Below are positions 21,733 through 32,700 of a stretch of DNA of 64,000 bases, piece after piece; the first letter of the stretch is position 1; every line of letters starts with the position of its first letter. The notes under the pieces were generated by a model. It did not search any database. It worked only from the letters and a program-made list of their open reading frames with translations, and had not been told where the DNA came from. The stretch covers positions 33,355,501 through 33,419,500 of the forward strand of contig JAUMIR010000001.1 of assembly GCA_030847615.1 (NCBI GenBank). The letters are read 5' to 3'. The stretch is from Gambelia wislizenii. Lineage: Eukaryota > Chordata > Lepidosauria > Squamata > Crotaphytidae. Both the position numbers and the translations under genes were made by a program.

Positions 21733-21988
21733 GTGGGACTCCCATATCCACTGATTCATTATCCACTGATTCCTTTATCCATGGGACACAAAACAGCACA
21801 CCTGCCATAGAGTCTTCTTAGAAAATGTGTCCTCCCTAGCCATTTTCTAGGTCCTCCAAGGCAACTCTATGGTATTTTAAACTGGAAGTCCCATTATTTT
21901 CAATGGCATTTGCTATTATCCACGGTTTTGGTATGCATGCCCCCCCCCCCCAAGAACCAATCCCCAGCAGATACGGAGGTCCTACTGT
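21733..21988 (-). mobile_element. TA-type MITE (GTATCCACTGGGG family), minus strand
   Basis: The inverted counterpart of 10406-10637: CCATATCCACTGATTC, CATTTTCTAGGTCCTCCAAG, AACTCTATGGTATTTTAAAC and the end ATACGGAGGTCCTACTG. Contains a C run at about 21941-21952. Confidence 0.65.
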
Positions 21989-22343
21989 TGTTAATACAAA
22001 TATTTGAATTTTTGGCTTAGTATTGTATGAATAATGAAGGCCTATTAGCTTTACAAAAAATCTGTTCCTGGTCATGAAAACTGGCAGAATTAATTTGCTG
22101 ATGTGGATCCACACATTTGCCTACATTTATGATTTTTGGAGGGTCTGCATTATGGGGACTGTCATGATGAGGCCCTACATGTCAAAATGTATGACTGCAC
22201 CACAGCTGCATATGCTGGGCCTGATGGGAAGTTGTATTGCGTATCTGTAAAAAACTGGTGTATTGGCTTTGAATCTCTAGAGAAGGCTTACATAACTTGT
22301 GACCTGATAAGTCAAACTGAAGTCACCCTCAGCTATTACCTCA

Positions 22344-22577
22344 TACAGTCAGCCCTCTGTCTCCATGGATTCTGCACCCATGGATTCAGCTAATCACAAT
22401 TCAAAAATAGCATCCCCCCGAAAAAAATTCCAAAAACCAAACCTTGATTTTGCCAGTTTATATAAGGGACACCATTTTACTATGCCATTGTATATAATAG
22501 GACTTGAGCATCCATGGATTTTGGTATCTATGAGGTGTCTGGAACCAAACCCCAGTGGATATCAAGGGCCCACTGTA
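22344..22577 (-). mobile_element. TA-flanked MITE (GGTATCCACTG family), copy 2
   Basis: The ends TACAGTCAGCCCTCTGTCTC and TATCAAGGGCCCACTGTA are inverted repeats flanked by TA. It lies 300 bp before the exon at 22876; another copy of the family lies just after that exon. Confidence 0.7.
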
Positions 22578-22875
22578 TAGTGGTTTGGTTGTTATATTAA
22601 AACCAACAGGGCTTTCTGGTACCTGACAGATTGCAATAGTAGTTGGTGAACAGCATTTAGCTTGGTAGGCTGCAGGTTTCCAGGAAGGTGTTAAGGCAGT
22701 TTTAAGAACCTGAGTTATTGGCCATTGTCCCCTTTTTCTGCTTTGACTTCCATTTTTGTGCTTCATCATTATTTTGATCTTTCTTGCACATCCATGTTAA
22801 GGGCAGAATTTTCTCCCTTTCCTGAGTACAATGGGGATTGTCACCCTCTCTGAAGTGTGCTTTTTCTCTATTCAG

Positions 22876-23053
22876 ATCTTCAGAATCAGAAGAGGAAAAG
22901 GACGAAGATGAATGGGAGCCCGAAAAGAAAGCTGTGAGTAAAGCCAAGGTGCCAAAACCGAAAGTGCCCAAAGTGAGAAAAAATGCCACAACCCAGAAGA
23001 AACCAACTGCACCTAGGAAAAGGACTAAGAAGGTAGCTGTTAAAGAGGAGCTG
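22876..23053 (+). CDS. SRBD1: SRBD1 coding exon 2 (acidic/basic N-terminus)
   Basis: The acceptor TTTTTCTCTATTCAG ends at 22875. The frame runs SSESEEEKDEDEWEPEKK, then a lysine-rich stretch with KVPKPKVPKVRKN and KKPTAPRKRTKK, to VAVKEEL. This low-complexity, charged region is typical of the SRBD1 N-terminus. The donor is less certain than the acceptor. CTG|GTGACT at 23053 keeps phase 0 and ends just after the VKEEL motif that mammals share; AAG|GTAGCT at 23032 is an in-phase alternative. The frame stays open to 23113, so a phase-1 donor near 23063 or 23105 paired with an acceptor at 23954 is also possible. Confidence 0.85.
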
Positions 23054-23136
23054 GTGACTAAGGGTGGGAAGCAATATCCCTTTCAGAACATTGAGGATAT
23101 AAAGGGTGGATAAAAGCTATGGGAGGGAACAATCTG

Positions 23137-23365
23137 TACAGTGAGTCCTTGGTATCTGCTGGGTTTTGGTTCCAAGACCCTCTGTGGAGACCAAAATCCA
23201 TGGATGCTCAGGTCCCATTATGCATAATGGCATAGTAAAATTTTGTCCCTTATATCAAACGGTAAAATCAAGATCTGCTTTTTGGATTTTTTTATTTTTT
23301 GGAAAATTTTCAAGTATGGTTGAATCCATGGTTGCAGAATCTGTGGATACGGAGGGCCAGTTGTA
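23137..23365 (+). mobile_element. TA-flanked MITE (GGTATCCACTG family), copy 3
   Basis: The ends TACAGTGAGTCCTTGGTATC and GATACGGAGGGCCAGTTGTA are TA-flanked inverted repeats. It is inserted only some 80 bp after the probable exon end at 23053. Confidence 0.7.
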
Positions 23366-23989
23366 CTTGGATATCCTCGCCTAGCTTATGCTGATTGGGT
23401 TCTGAGGAAATTGGATTCCTCAAGGAACTGTAGATACTGTTTCTGGGGGGGGGGGACCCAAAGCCACAACCCAAAGTTGTATAGCTCTCCTGATGTTTGC
23501 GCACACAACTTTGTACAAGAAGGATTTGTCCTACTTACTCCAGGGTCTTTGTAAATCCATAATCTAGAGAAAAAAATGGGAATGTCCCTGTGCATGTGGA
23601 GTTCATCATGTGCATTAGAACCTTAGATGAACACACTAGCGCTTTTGGAGTCCCTGTGCTTGTTCTAGAGTGAATGTTGAACCAAAATAAACTCACTGTT
23701 TCCTTTGCATTCACATGGAATAATGAGCTTTGGAGACCGTACACAAAAGATTAGTTTTTTATTGATATGTGTTTTTAATATTCATTTCTAACAATAATAA
23801 CGATAGCAATAAAATTGAAAGAGTACAAAACTCTGATCAGAACTCAGTAATCCAGTTCAGCCTAGTAAGGGGGGGGGGGAATACCACTCCAAGAAGAGAG
23901 ATGGAGAATGGGAATAATGTACATTGTTCAAATATAAAATCTTTTGAATTTTAGCTGGTCTTCTTAACATGTTTTCATGGAATGGGCAG

Positions 23990-24346
23990 GATGCATCTTT
24001 GCCTATTTTGGCTCCTGGAGGGAATGAAGGAGAGTTGCATTTACAGCAGCCTAAGGAAGAGAAAGAAAGGAAGCCAAGGCCTTCTGCCAAAAAGCTCCCA
24101 ATGAAAAATAACATAATCCCACCAGGACATCCTACCTGCAACCTGGATAGTGCTGAAGGACCCTCCACAAGTACTGCAGCATCTCAACAACAAGTGAAGG
24201 TAGAAGTGCCTGAAGAAGATTTTGCATTTGATGAACCTCCTTTAAAGAAAATTAAATCAGCAACATGTCCTCAAGGGAATCCTATAAAATATGCAGCGAG
24301 TGCCAAATTGGATGAAGAGCATAAAATGAACTGGGACATTGCGCAG
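23990..24346 (+). CDS. SRBD1: SRBD1 coding exon 3 (linker region)
   Basis: Encodes DASLPILAPGGNEGE, a lysine-rich stretch, GPSTSTAASQQQ, EVPEEDFAFDEPPLKKIKSA, TCPQGNPIKY and DEEHKMNWDIAQ, then the donor GTAGGAG at 24347. The PPLKKIK, TCPQG and MNWDI motifs are conserved in SRBD1. The start is uncertain. An acceptor GGGCAG at 23989 gives phase 0, matching the donor at 23053. A T-rich acceptor TTTTGAATTTTAG at 23954 would add 35 nt and need a phase-1 donor upstream. The region has no folded domain and is probably a flexible linker before the Tex core. Confidence 0.85.
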
Positions 24347-26752
24347 GTAGGAGATCTTTTTTCCTTCCCTTTCACAACAAAGTTTGAATAAACCTGTGTT
24401 ACATAAAGAGAGCCTGTGGCCTGGACTGGCATATAAATTTGGTTTCTATTGAATATAATAGCAGTTCTGGATGTATTCCAGAAAGCAAATTGGCCTTTTC
24501 TTTATTTTTATAAAATAAATAGCATACTTTCCTCTGTTTTTAATGAGAATGTCTCCTGAGCATAAGCTGCAGCACAGGAAGGTTATGATTAGTATTGGGT
24601 TTCACAAGAAAATATCAAAAGGAGTTCATTTTGATATTGGTAAGCAGAAAGGAAGTCATGAGAGTAATATTTCTTACTACTTTTTCTTCTCTCTCTCTCT
24701 CTTTCTCCCCCTCCCCTTTTTGTTTTGGACTAGCAAACTTGGAGTAAAGTTCCAAGATTAGAAAATGCTACAGGTAGGCAGATAGTATGAGTGGGAGATC
24801 ACTATTGTGGCATTTGTTGTGGTTTACTGTTTTAAAATAATTATTCAGAAAAGAAACCTGCTGAGCTTCTGACTTCTTAATTAAAGCTTTGCTGAAAATT
24901 CCTTTCTCAAACACACATTCCATTAAAATCTCTGTATAATATGGAAGATTCTAAGGATCTGGGGCTGTTTTTAGTGTGGGGATGGGGCGAAGGTTTAAGA
25001 AATTTTTCCTGGGGGGAGATTGAGAGTTGGTTTCCTTGAATGTAGTTATGTCATGGCTGTGACTTCCTTTGGGACGCAAGATTTTCCTTTCAACCCCTCC
25101 CCTGCCCAACACACACATACACACACACATTCCTACTGCTCATAGTGGGGAGCTCTCTTGGTCAACTTGCCTGGAAGGCTGTTCTAAGTAATTCCCATGG
25201 GTATTTTTACAGTACAGGAAGGAAACTTGAGGTGCTACACTAAGAACCTCATGCCCACTACAAGTAGTAAAGATGATGATTTTTTTTTCTAAACTAGGGA
25301 TTCATAGGAATTGTGAGATCTTCCAGATTTTGTGGAGGCTATAACTCCCAGCATTCCTCATCATGGCTTTTGGGAGTTGTAGTCTAACAACATTTGGAAT
25401 GCCACATGATTCTCAGTCTTCTTCTAAAGAATAAAAAGGAGGATGGGGAGGTGGGGAAGAATCATTGTGTAATATTAACGAAAGCAAACTTAGAGCTGCC
25501 CCCAGATTGCAGAAAAACTATAGTTCTGCAATCTTTGGGGAGGGGGGATTCCCTACCCTGATCCCAAATGGGAATTTTCAGCAATTTCCTTAGGCTGCTT
25601 TCAAATGATCCGAAAGGGTTGGTCCACCTCCAATGTTCATATACAAGTTATTTTCATTCCTGTTGTTCTTATTAATTCATTTATATCCTGTCTTTCCCCC
25701 AGCGATGGGACTTAAGGAGGTTTGCAAATCATTAAAACAGTACAGTACAGATTAAAAACATACAAAATCATACATGCACACAAACACACACAGAAGTTAT
25801 TTGTAAAATGTTTGAACAATCTATAGAGTTAGAACAATTTAAGCTTCTTTAACAGCATATAAAAAGTCAACAAAAGAGCATACCAGTAAAGGCCCCACAT
25901 AGCCAATTCATAAAAGCATGACAGAATAGAAAAGTCTTCACCTGTCAGTGGAAGGAATGCAAAGAGGGGAGCCATCCTGCCCTCTGTAGAGAGGGAATTC
26001 TAAAGCCTGGGAGCAGCCACCCAAAAGGTTTTCTCCCCTCTTCTCACCAAACAAGTCTGAGAAGATGGTAGGACTGGGAGAAGAGCCCCCACTGAAAATG
26101 TTAGAACTCAAAAAGTCTCATATAGGGAGATACGGTCCTTCAAATAGTCTCATAAAAGGAAAAATGAACAGGCTCATGTAGGGGTTGTGTATTTTAATTT
26201 TTTTCATTTGTTTAACTGCATTGAACTATAGCTTTTAAAAATGTTATTCACCCCCCTCCCTCCGCCTAGTCAATCTGCAGTCTTTCCATTTTAGGGGCAC
26301 AGTCCATATCTTTTGCTGGAATTCTGTGGAAGTGGGTGGACTCCCACTTAACTCTCTTTGATACAGGAGATTCTGTGAGGATGGAGTGTCTGATTCTTGT
26401 TGCCTAATCTCTCCACCCTCAGAGAGGAGAAAGAAGACAGAGCTGTTGCTGCTCTATTTCAGTGGGCCGATGAATCTGCTCCTTGTTTTGGTCCATACTT
26501 CAAAGGAGCCTATCCAAGGTGTTGAACCTTATCCTCAAAGCAGATTCAGCATCTTGGACAACCTTTGTAACGTTCACACTAAAGGCCAGAGCATAAACAT
26601 CAGCTCACTGGCACGGGAGGCACTGCCCGCCACTATTGTTCACTTCCAAAACACTCCTGGATCACCTCAAGCAGATGGTTTTCAGACTCTTCGCCTCTGA
26701 GAAAAAGCATATTTAATTTGTAGGGTTTTTGTTGTCATTGTTCTTGCTACAG
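24347..26752. other. SRBD1 intron with L2-type tail
   Basis: A TC run lies at about 24691-24705. A foldback repeat at about 25325-25400 (GAGGCTATAACTCCCAGCAT with GGGAGTTGTAGTCTAACAAC) is also present. From 25655 to about 26150 the sequence resembles, on the minus strand, the 3' end of an L2/CR1-type LINE with degenerate frames. The 104-codon frame at 26386-26700 shows no known domain. Confidence 0.45.
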
Positions 26753-26919
26753 ATCTTGTCGCAGAGGACAGGCATTGAAGAATGGGTGTGTGCGAACATA
26801 ATCCGCCTCTTCAATGATGACAATACTATCCCCTTCATTGCCCGATATCGCAAAGAACTTATCAACAATCTAGAGGCTGAGGCCTTGCGTGAAGTGCAGC
26901 AAATGCTGGAAGAGCTACG
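26753..26919 (+). CDS. SRBD1: SRBD1 coding exon 4 (start of Tex-like core)
   Basis: The acceptor TTCTTGCTACAG precedes [19 protein letters not shown], then [20 protein letters not shown] and [16 protein letters not shown]. The motif [11 protein letters not shown] is the signature of the Tex family N-terminal region (bacterial Tex proteins carry a [15 protein letters not shown] motif). The donor CG|GTATGT at 26920 splits an arginine codon that is completed by the C at 27980. This exon makes the SRBD1 assignment secure. Confidence 0.97.
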
Positions 26920-27002
26920 GTATGTTGGGATGATGGGCAGGTTGGGGGTGGAGGCTGGAGATGAAAAGGGAGCATGAAAATAATCTCTGTAACATTGTTG
27001 AG

Positions 27003-27225
27003 AGCCAGCATGGTGTAGTGTTTTGAATGTTGGACTAGAATTCCAGGAGACTAGGGTTCAAATCCCTGCTTGGCCAAGGAAACCTACTAGATGGCCTTGG
27101 GCAAGTTGCACTTTCTCAGCTTCAAAGGTAATAGGAAACCTCCTTTGAATAAACCTTGATAAGAAAGCCCTGTGATAGGGTTCCGATAGGTCAGAGTAAA
27201 CTTGAAGGCAAAATATCATTGTCTT
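27003..27225 (+). mobile_element. tRNA-derived SINE with BovB-like tail (Sauria type), copy 1
   Basis: The head has a box-A-like TGGTGTAGTGTTTTGAATG and a box-B-like GGGTTCAAATCCC (about 27054). A core follows with GGCCTTGGGCAAGTTGCACT, and the tail ends near GTCAGAGTAAACTTGAAGGC. The tail resembles the BovB 3' end, so BovB enzymes probably mobilised it. Other copies: 41063-41221 (minus), 58267-58505 and 61918-62152. Confidence 0.8.
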
Positions 27226-27979
27226 CAACATTCTGCAAATACACTAAAAACCATTTCCATGATTACTAAACAACAAATATTACTAATTGGGTTTGCATCT
27301 CCCACTGCTGCACTGTCAAATTCATTGGCTGAGTATGGAGGGGGAGCTGCAATTTACCTTTATAGCAAGGCATATAGGCACCATTTGCCAGTTTTTGAGT
27401 GGTCCTGGCAACCTTCCAGAAGCACTGATCCGCTTGGAAACAATTGACATGTTCATGTGGGCCTTATTTTAAAGTCAGCTTGCAGGTTTTCCTTGCCACC
27501 ATTCATTAGCTGTGGCAGGAGACAACTGGGAGATTGTGCCTTTGGTGGATTGCATATAGCTCATCCCTGGAATCTAAGGTCTGGGTAATCAGTACCTGTG
27601 AAGTTTTCGACTGGGGGGATACAAACAAGGAGACAGATATAGAATTAGAATCAGTATATCTAGGACAGTACTTCTCAAGGTGTCTGATGTAACAAGGTGT
27701 CTGATGTAATAGACTGACAATCCCCTCCTCCTTCATGTGCCAAGTTCTGGCACTACCCTTGTGCCATATTATTACTATGTTCGCATAGTTCCCAAGAAAC
27801 CCACCACGACTAGCAGCTAAAGTCTTGAAGACCAACACTTGTCCATGGATCACCACTTTGATTAGCATCATTCTGAGATGAGATTTAAGTATCTCCTAGC
27901 CCTTTGGTCTATACTTATGCATTAAAGTTGGAAACACATTGTTTTTAACTGACTGATTGCATGTTCACTTTTGTCTTAG

Positions 27980-28097
27980 CTCTGTAGCAAAAAAAGTACA
28001 TGCATCAATAGAGAAGCTTAAGAAAGAAGGAAAACTATCAGAAAGTCTCTTAACTGCTTTGCTAAACTGCAGAACTTTGGAGGAACTTGATCATGTG
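27980..28097 (+). CDS. SRBD1: SRBD1 coding exon 5
   Basis: The acceptor TTTTGTCTTAG precedes the C that completes the split arginine codon. The exon then encodes [39 protein letters not shown], and the donor is GTG|GTTAGT at 28098, phase 0. In Tex proteins this part corresponds to the helical stretch (repeated Lys/Glu, EGKL, LEEL motifs) that leads to the YxPYK motif in the next exon. The donor is non-standard at position +3 (T). Confidence 0.95.
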
Positions 28098-29403
28098 GTT
28101 AGTATCTTTTCTAAAATTTCTTTTCAAAATGTTAATTTAGCAGTGTTTCCGCTCTTCAAAGTATTCATGGCCCTTTCTGTGTGACTTTTATCAGCCCTTG
28201 CTCATTGCAGAGCATTCTGGAATAGTTTTTAGGACATTGCCTCAGGAACAGAGGAGACTAATTCAGGATTAGACTAGTCCTAATTTCAGGGCTTGGGAAT
28301 CTTCTCTCTCTCCCCCGTCCCCCAAAATGTTCTTGAACTTTGGTTCCTATCAGCCATAGCCAGTCTAGCCAGTGGTGAAACATGATGGGAAAAGTAGTCA
28401 AACCTTAGAAAAGTTGTCATTTTGGATGACAACTCCCAGAGTGTCATAATTCTGGGGATTTTCATTCAAAACTGAAGCTATTCCAAGCTCTGATAGTACT
28501 TCATGAAGATCTGAGGAACTGAATGTTCCTCAGCTCTTTCATAAGTGTATCTACCTTAGCATTGTCCACTCCTACTTGGAAGATGTCAAGGGATTGAACC
28601 AAGGAGAAGGCAGGCTTCAGGCTGTTGCCTGGGATCACTAGTATGTTATATAGAGATTAACCAATGGATTTGAACCAAAGGGTTTTCCCCCCTCAGTGGT
28701 TTTATTCTGTTGGGCCAGTTCAAACTAGTGCTCATCTTAAAAATGAGGTGGGGGTGCTAAAGGAGATGAAGAATGAAATTGTTGCCCTTTCTTTGCTGTC
28801 TTTTACAGCTGCTTGAAGTTTTGTGCCAAAGCTGGAAAAGTTATTTTTCTGGACTTCCACACCCAGAATCTGCTAGTCCAAAACTCCCTGTTTGGAGTTG
28901 TAGTTCAGATTCTCATCCAGTGAAGGAATTCAAGAAGTAAAAAGACTTTAAACAAAACAAGACTTCACCTTTCTTTTGGTGGTGCCAGAAGGATCTTTTA
29001 ATTCATTTTATGTCCCATCTTTTTCCCAATTTGAGACTCAAGGTGGCTTACGATATAAGTTAAAACAAGATATAGCTAAAACAATATATAATAGAAAACA
29101 ATAGAAAAGTTTTTTTTTTTAAAAAAAAATAAGGTTGCTTGCTGTTCAGGATCTCTTCAGATTTGAAAGCTCACCACCCTCAGATATCCAGGAAACACTT
29201 AGCTCCCCAGAACACAGATTTGAAAAGGATACTTTTTTTTATTCTTACTGTGCAATCCTAATATATTTTATTTCCTTAGAAATAAAGATATTGATTTCAG
29301 TAGGGTGGGGTGGAAAATGTGTGGACCTCAGATTCAGAATAATATCCATATATTTCTTTTTCTTTTTAATTTAATTCCTTGTACCTTGTATTTTCTCTTC
29401 TAG
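28098..29403. other. SRBD1 intron, small repeats only
   Basis: Foldback fragments at about 28380-28480 and 28820-28925 belong to the AAAAGTTACTTTTTTGGACT family (see 61442-61562). An L2-like tail (TTATGTCCCATCTTTTTCCC, ACTCAAGGTGGCTTACGATA) runs at about 29000-29100. No further exon seen. Confidence 0.45.
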
Positions 29404-29542
29404 TATACACCATATAAAACTGGAAGTAAAGGGACTAAAGCCCAAAGAGCCAGGCAGCTGGGATTAGAACCTGCGGCCAATTTGCTCATTGAGAACCCAA
29501 GACAACTCAACCTGTTTTCATATGTCAAGGAAGGTGTCGAAG
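29404..29542 (+). CDS. SRBD1: SRBD1 coding exon 6 ([15 protein letters not shown] motif)
   Basis: The acceptor TTTTCTCTTCTAG precedes [40 protein letters not shown] and VKEGVE plus one base; the donor is G|GTAAGTGT at 29543. The PYK...[14 protein letters not shown] motif parallels the conserved PYKPKRRTRA..A..KGLEPLA block of bacterial Tex, so this is core structure. The leftover single base pairs with GA at 43364 to form a glycine codon. The following intron is about 13.8 kb, by far the longest complete intron in the window. Confidence 0.96.
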
Positions 29543-29983
29543 GTAAGTGTACCTTTCTGAAGTGTACCTTTCTGGTGCTACCTAGAATTTTCCTGGTGGC
29601 AGAGAAAAACGCCTGTGTGGTTTTGGGTTTTCTGTTTGTGGATGCTTCTGCAGAGTAAATTCCATTTTGGTGAAGGATTGCAGAACACCTACATTTCATG
29701 AAGGTCACTGGTTCAGTATCAGACATCTCCAAACCCTGGAGAGATGCTCCCAGTCAGTACTGTCCTAGGTAGACTAGTGGTCTAACTAAGAAGACGTCAG
29801 TTTTCTGTGTACCTAGTATGCTTTCATTGGACATCTACTGAAAATGAAATCCCCCCCACAAAAACGTTTATTGTACTATGACTACTAGTAATTTTTTATT
29901 GTTTCTATTATTTATTTATTTATTTATTTTTACCAGCCTCTCCCTATGGATCGAGGCGTGGAACAACAAATTAAAACATAAAC
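29543..29983. other. Start of SRBD1 intron 6, LINE tail
   Basis: Unremarkable sequence to about 29900, then TTTA repeats (29903-29928) and a short tail (ACCAGCCTCTCCCTATGGAT) of an older element abutting the SINE at 29984. Confidence 0.4.
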
Positions 29984-30260
29984 ATTATTTATTTATTATA
30001 AATTTATTTATATCCCACTCTTCAGCCACAAGGCTATCAGAGCGGCTTATAAATTGTTTTAAGCAATAGCAGTTTACACGTCTACACTGCAATAAGCAGT
30101 TTCCAATGTGTGTTAGCTAATTGCCCCCACAAGCCGGGTACTCATTTTACTGACCTACGAAAAGATGGAAGGCTGAGTGAACCTTGGAGCCCTCTGGAAT
30201 CGAACTTGCAACGTGGTGACTTGCAGTACTGGCATTTAACCACTGCGCCACCAGGGCTCC
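29984..30260 (-). mobile_element. tRNA-derived SINE (GGTGGCGCAGTGGTTAAATGC type), minus strand
   Basis: On the minus strand it starts GAGCCCTGGTGGCGCAGTGG (box A), has GCAAGTTCGATTCCAGAGGG (box B), and ends in GCCGCTCTGATAGCCTTGTG plus an A/T-rich TAAATAAATA tail. It differs from the Sauria-type SINEs in both head and tail; the tail resembles L2/CR1-type LINE ends. Other copies: 32033-32304 (plus) and 55149-55320 (minus, truncated). Confidence 0.8.
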
Positions 30261-30305
30261 AACTAACATTACATTAGTTAAAAGTACATATCAGTTATAA
30301 ACATA

Positions 30306-30861
30306 TCTATATATAATTCTTTTGGGTATGTTGCCATTTTCAGTATGCTGATTGGCTGCTTAGGTGCTCCTTGGCTGGCCAATCAGCTCTCAACAGCACC
30401 TCCTCAGCATACAATCATTGCTGAGCTGCGGCCTTCCCAAGCTGAACGGGGGCGGCGGGAGGTCAGGGCCTGCTTCTGCTATTGCTGAGCTGCAGCCTTC
30501 CCAGGCTGAACTGGGAGGGGAGGTCAGGGCCCTGCTGCCTCTGCTGCTGAGCTGCAGCCTTGCCAGGCTGAACGGTGCCGCTCCAACTAGCTCCAACTAG
30601 CTGTACCTGAAGTAACATATGTCGGTGGTGCATTCAGGGTGAGTTGCTTTGTTGACCTCCCCCGGTGTCGCTGCTGCCAGTTGACTGCGGACCCACCCAG
30701 TCAACTGGCGGTGGTGGTGGGACTGGCGGCCTCAGCAGAACTCCACTGCTACCACTCCCAACAGAACCCATGCAGTCAGTTAACAGTGGCACCAGGGGCA
30801 GGGCAACAGAGCAATTCACCTTCAACACATCACCGACATATGTTACGTCAGGTCCAGCTAG
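30306..30861 (+). mobile_element. Candidate non-autonomous Helitron
   Basis: The left end TCTATATATAATTC follows an A (30305). The right end GTCCAGCTAG (30861) is followed by T (30862). Insertion between A and T with TC at the 5' end and CTAG at the 3' end is the Helitron signature, and TCTATATA-like starts occur on vertebrate Helitrons. Inside are three 64-bp tandem units and an inverted repeat pair (30614-30631 and 30828-30845, TAACATATGTCGGTGGTG). There is no Rep/helicase frame. Support is structural only, and a foldback transposon is the alternative. Confidence 0.45.
30418..30600 (+). repeat. Three-unit minisatellite, period about 64 bp
   Basis: GCTGAGCTGCGGCCTTCCCA (about 30420), GCTGAGCTGCAGCCTTCCCA (about 30485) and GCTGAGCTGCAGCCTTGCCA (about 30548) start successive units, each continuing with AGGTCAGGGCC or CTGAAC motifs. 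GC-rich. Confidence 0.65.
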
Positions 30862-30949
30862 TATCAATTTAAAAGAACAAGTAAAATCAAGACATTTTAA
30901 AATAATCAACAAACAATTTAAAATTCACACGTTAAAATAGTCTTGATAG

Positions 30950-31170
30950 GCCTGCTAGAAGAGGCTGGTCTTTAGTAGTGATTTGAATTCAGACAGTGTA
31001 TTCAGCTGTCGTATCTCTTTGGGCCGGCCATTCCAGAGTCTAGAGGAGGCTGAAGAAAAAGTCCTCTGGGTGATAGTTGCCATCCTAGTCTTGGCTGATT
31101 GGATAGTCTTGTCCCCCAGAAGACCTAAGTGTATGGGGTGGGTTATACAAGAGAGTAATTTAGGCAAAAA
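30950..31170 (-). mobile_element. L2/CR1-type LINE C-terminal fragment, minus strand
   Basis: Minus-strand translation gives AKTRMATITQRTFSSASSRL, WNGRPKEIRQLNTLSEFKSL, LKTSLF, the common end of L2/CR1-type ORF2 proteins (RLWNxLP...FKxxLKTxLF). 5' truncated. Confidence 0.7.
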
Positions 31171-32032
31171 GGAAGGCATTTTCCTCACTACTCCAACATT
31201 TAAAACTATCCATTTGCACCAAAATTGCTTCTGCATGTATGTTTCTTGCTCTCCTTCTTGAAGATATATCACAGACTTGCTCATGGACATGGGTTTGTGC
31301 ATATCTTCCTACATATGGAGTCATGGATGCTTCTTTGTGCAATAACGTGTCTTATGTGCACACAGTTAGAGAGGGCTGTATACTGTTTCAACTGAATGCA
31401 TATTCTTTCGATCACACAGAAGGCTACTGTCATGATCCCATCTTTCAGCAGAATTTTTTTCAGGGGTAACCCTAGTTATTTTCTTTAAAAAATTGTGGGA
31501 CCAAAATATGGCCCACCTTCAAAGCTTGGAAATGTTACTGTTTTGGACTGTAACCTCTGGAATTCCCCAGCCAAAATGGCTACAGTTACAATCCGAAAAA
31601 GTAACTTTCCTAAGCTATGCACCTCCTAAAGCCTGAAATTCCCTGCCAAAGAATGTTGGCTTTCTTCCCTCATTGTCCTCCCTGAACAAGCAAAGCCATT
31701 TTTGGTCAGGCAGGCCTTTGGCATGCAAGTTAGTCTCCTATTGAAGGAGAAAGGGAAGGGGTCTGACTAGGTGGGTGCTGACTGTTATCTTTTGTTGTGT
31801 TTTTAATTGATTTAATTTTTACTTTCTTTTAAATCATTTTAAAAAATCTTGTTAACACCTTTTTGGGTTAAAGGTAAGGCCCCTGGTCTTGTTCAGTTGC
31901 CCACCCCACATTTAACAGAATAAATGTTCTTTGGTAGACAGGCCAAAATATCACATGAAGCAAGAATTTTCCTTCTATCCCAGGTCAGTGACAGCAGCAA
32001 TAGCTTCCTCCTCTCATGCAGAGCTTGCTGGG
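31171..32032. other. Intronic stretch with foldback repeat
   Basis: At about 31517-31617, GCTTGGAAATGTTACTGTTT is answered by AAAAAGTAACTTTCCTAAGC, a foldback MITE of the 61442 family. No gene recognised. Confidence 0.45.
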
Positions 32033-32304
32033 GGATTCTGGTGGCGCAGTGGTTAAATGCCAGTATTGCAAGCCACCACGTTGCAAGTTCGATTCCAGCG
32101 GGCTCCAAGGTTCACTCAGCCTTCCATCCTTTCGTAGGTCGGTAAAATGAGTACCCAGCTTGTGGGGGGCAATTAGCTAGCACACATTGGAAACTGTTTA
32201 ATGCAGTGTAGATGTGTAAATAGCTATTGCTTAAAACAATTTGTAAGCCGCTCTGATAGCCTTGTGGCTGAAGAGCGGGGTATAAATAAATAAATAAATA
32301 AATA
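32033..32304 (+). mobile_element. tRNA-derived SINE (GGTGGCGCAGTGGTTAAATGC type), full length
   Basis: GGGATTCTGGTGGCGCAGTG (box A), GCAAGTTCGATTCCAGCGGG (box B), a body, then GCCGCTCTGATAGCCTTGTG and the tail (ATAA)n to 32304. About 270 bp, apparently complete. Confidence 0.82.
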
Positions 32305-32700
32305 GTCTAAAAAAGTAATTTTTCCAAACTCTGTTGTCTGGTAAAACATGTACCAACTGCTGAAGAGGCTCCTGTGGTTTCCAGTAGAAATTGCAGCATG
32401 TGAGACTTGTTTCAGTACACTGCCCCTGTGTAGGTGAAGAAGGGTAAAATGTGATAATACAATAAAATTAGATAAGTAACTATGTTCTGGGGCAGTGCTA
32501 CTCAAAGTGGTAGTCCCAGGCCTGATGCTGGTCTGTGAGCCATTGGGATTTGGTCCATAGAGGTTTCCAGAAAGAAAGAAAGAGAATTGTAGCCAATATC
32601 AAATATGGTATTGGCCCCAGCACAAAAAGTGCTAGTCCTCCACATCTAAATAGCAGAGAAGCATTGCTCTGCGAGGAATCGCCAAAAAGAAGTCCTAGAC

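Noticed and set aside
26386..26700. 104-codon frame just before SRBD1 exon 4
   Set aside because: It is not in the SRBD1 splice path (the exon 3 donor and exon 4 acceptor match without it) and has no known motif.
32033..32110. tRNA gene suggested by box A and box B motifs
   Set aside because: The boxes belong to a repeated SINE with an ATAA tail. No cloverleaf with matching acceptor arms is seen, and copies recur at 29984-30260 and, headless, at 55149-55320.
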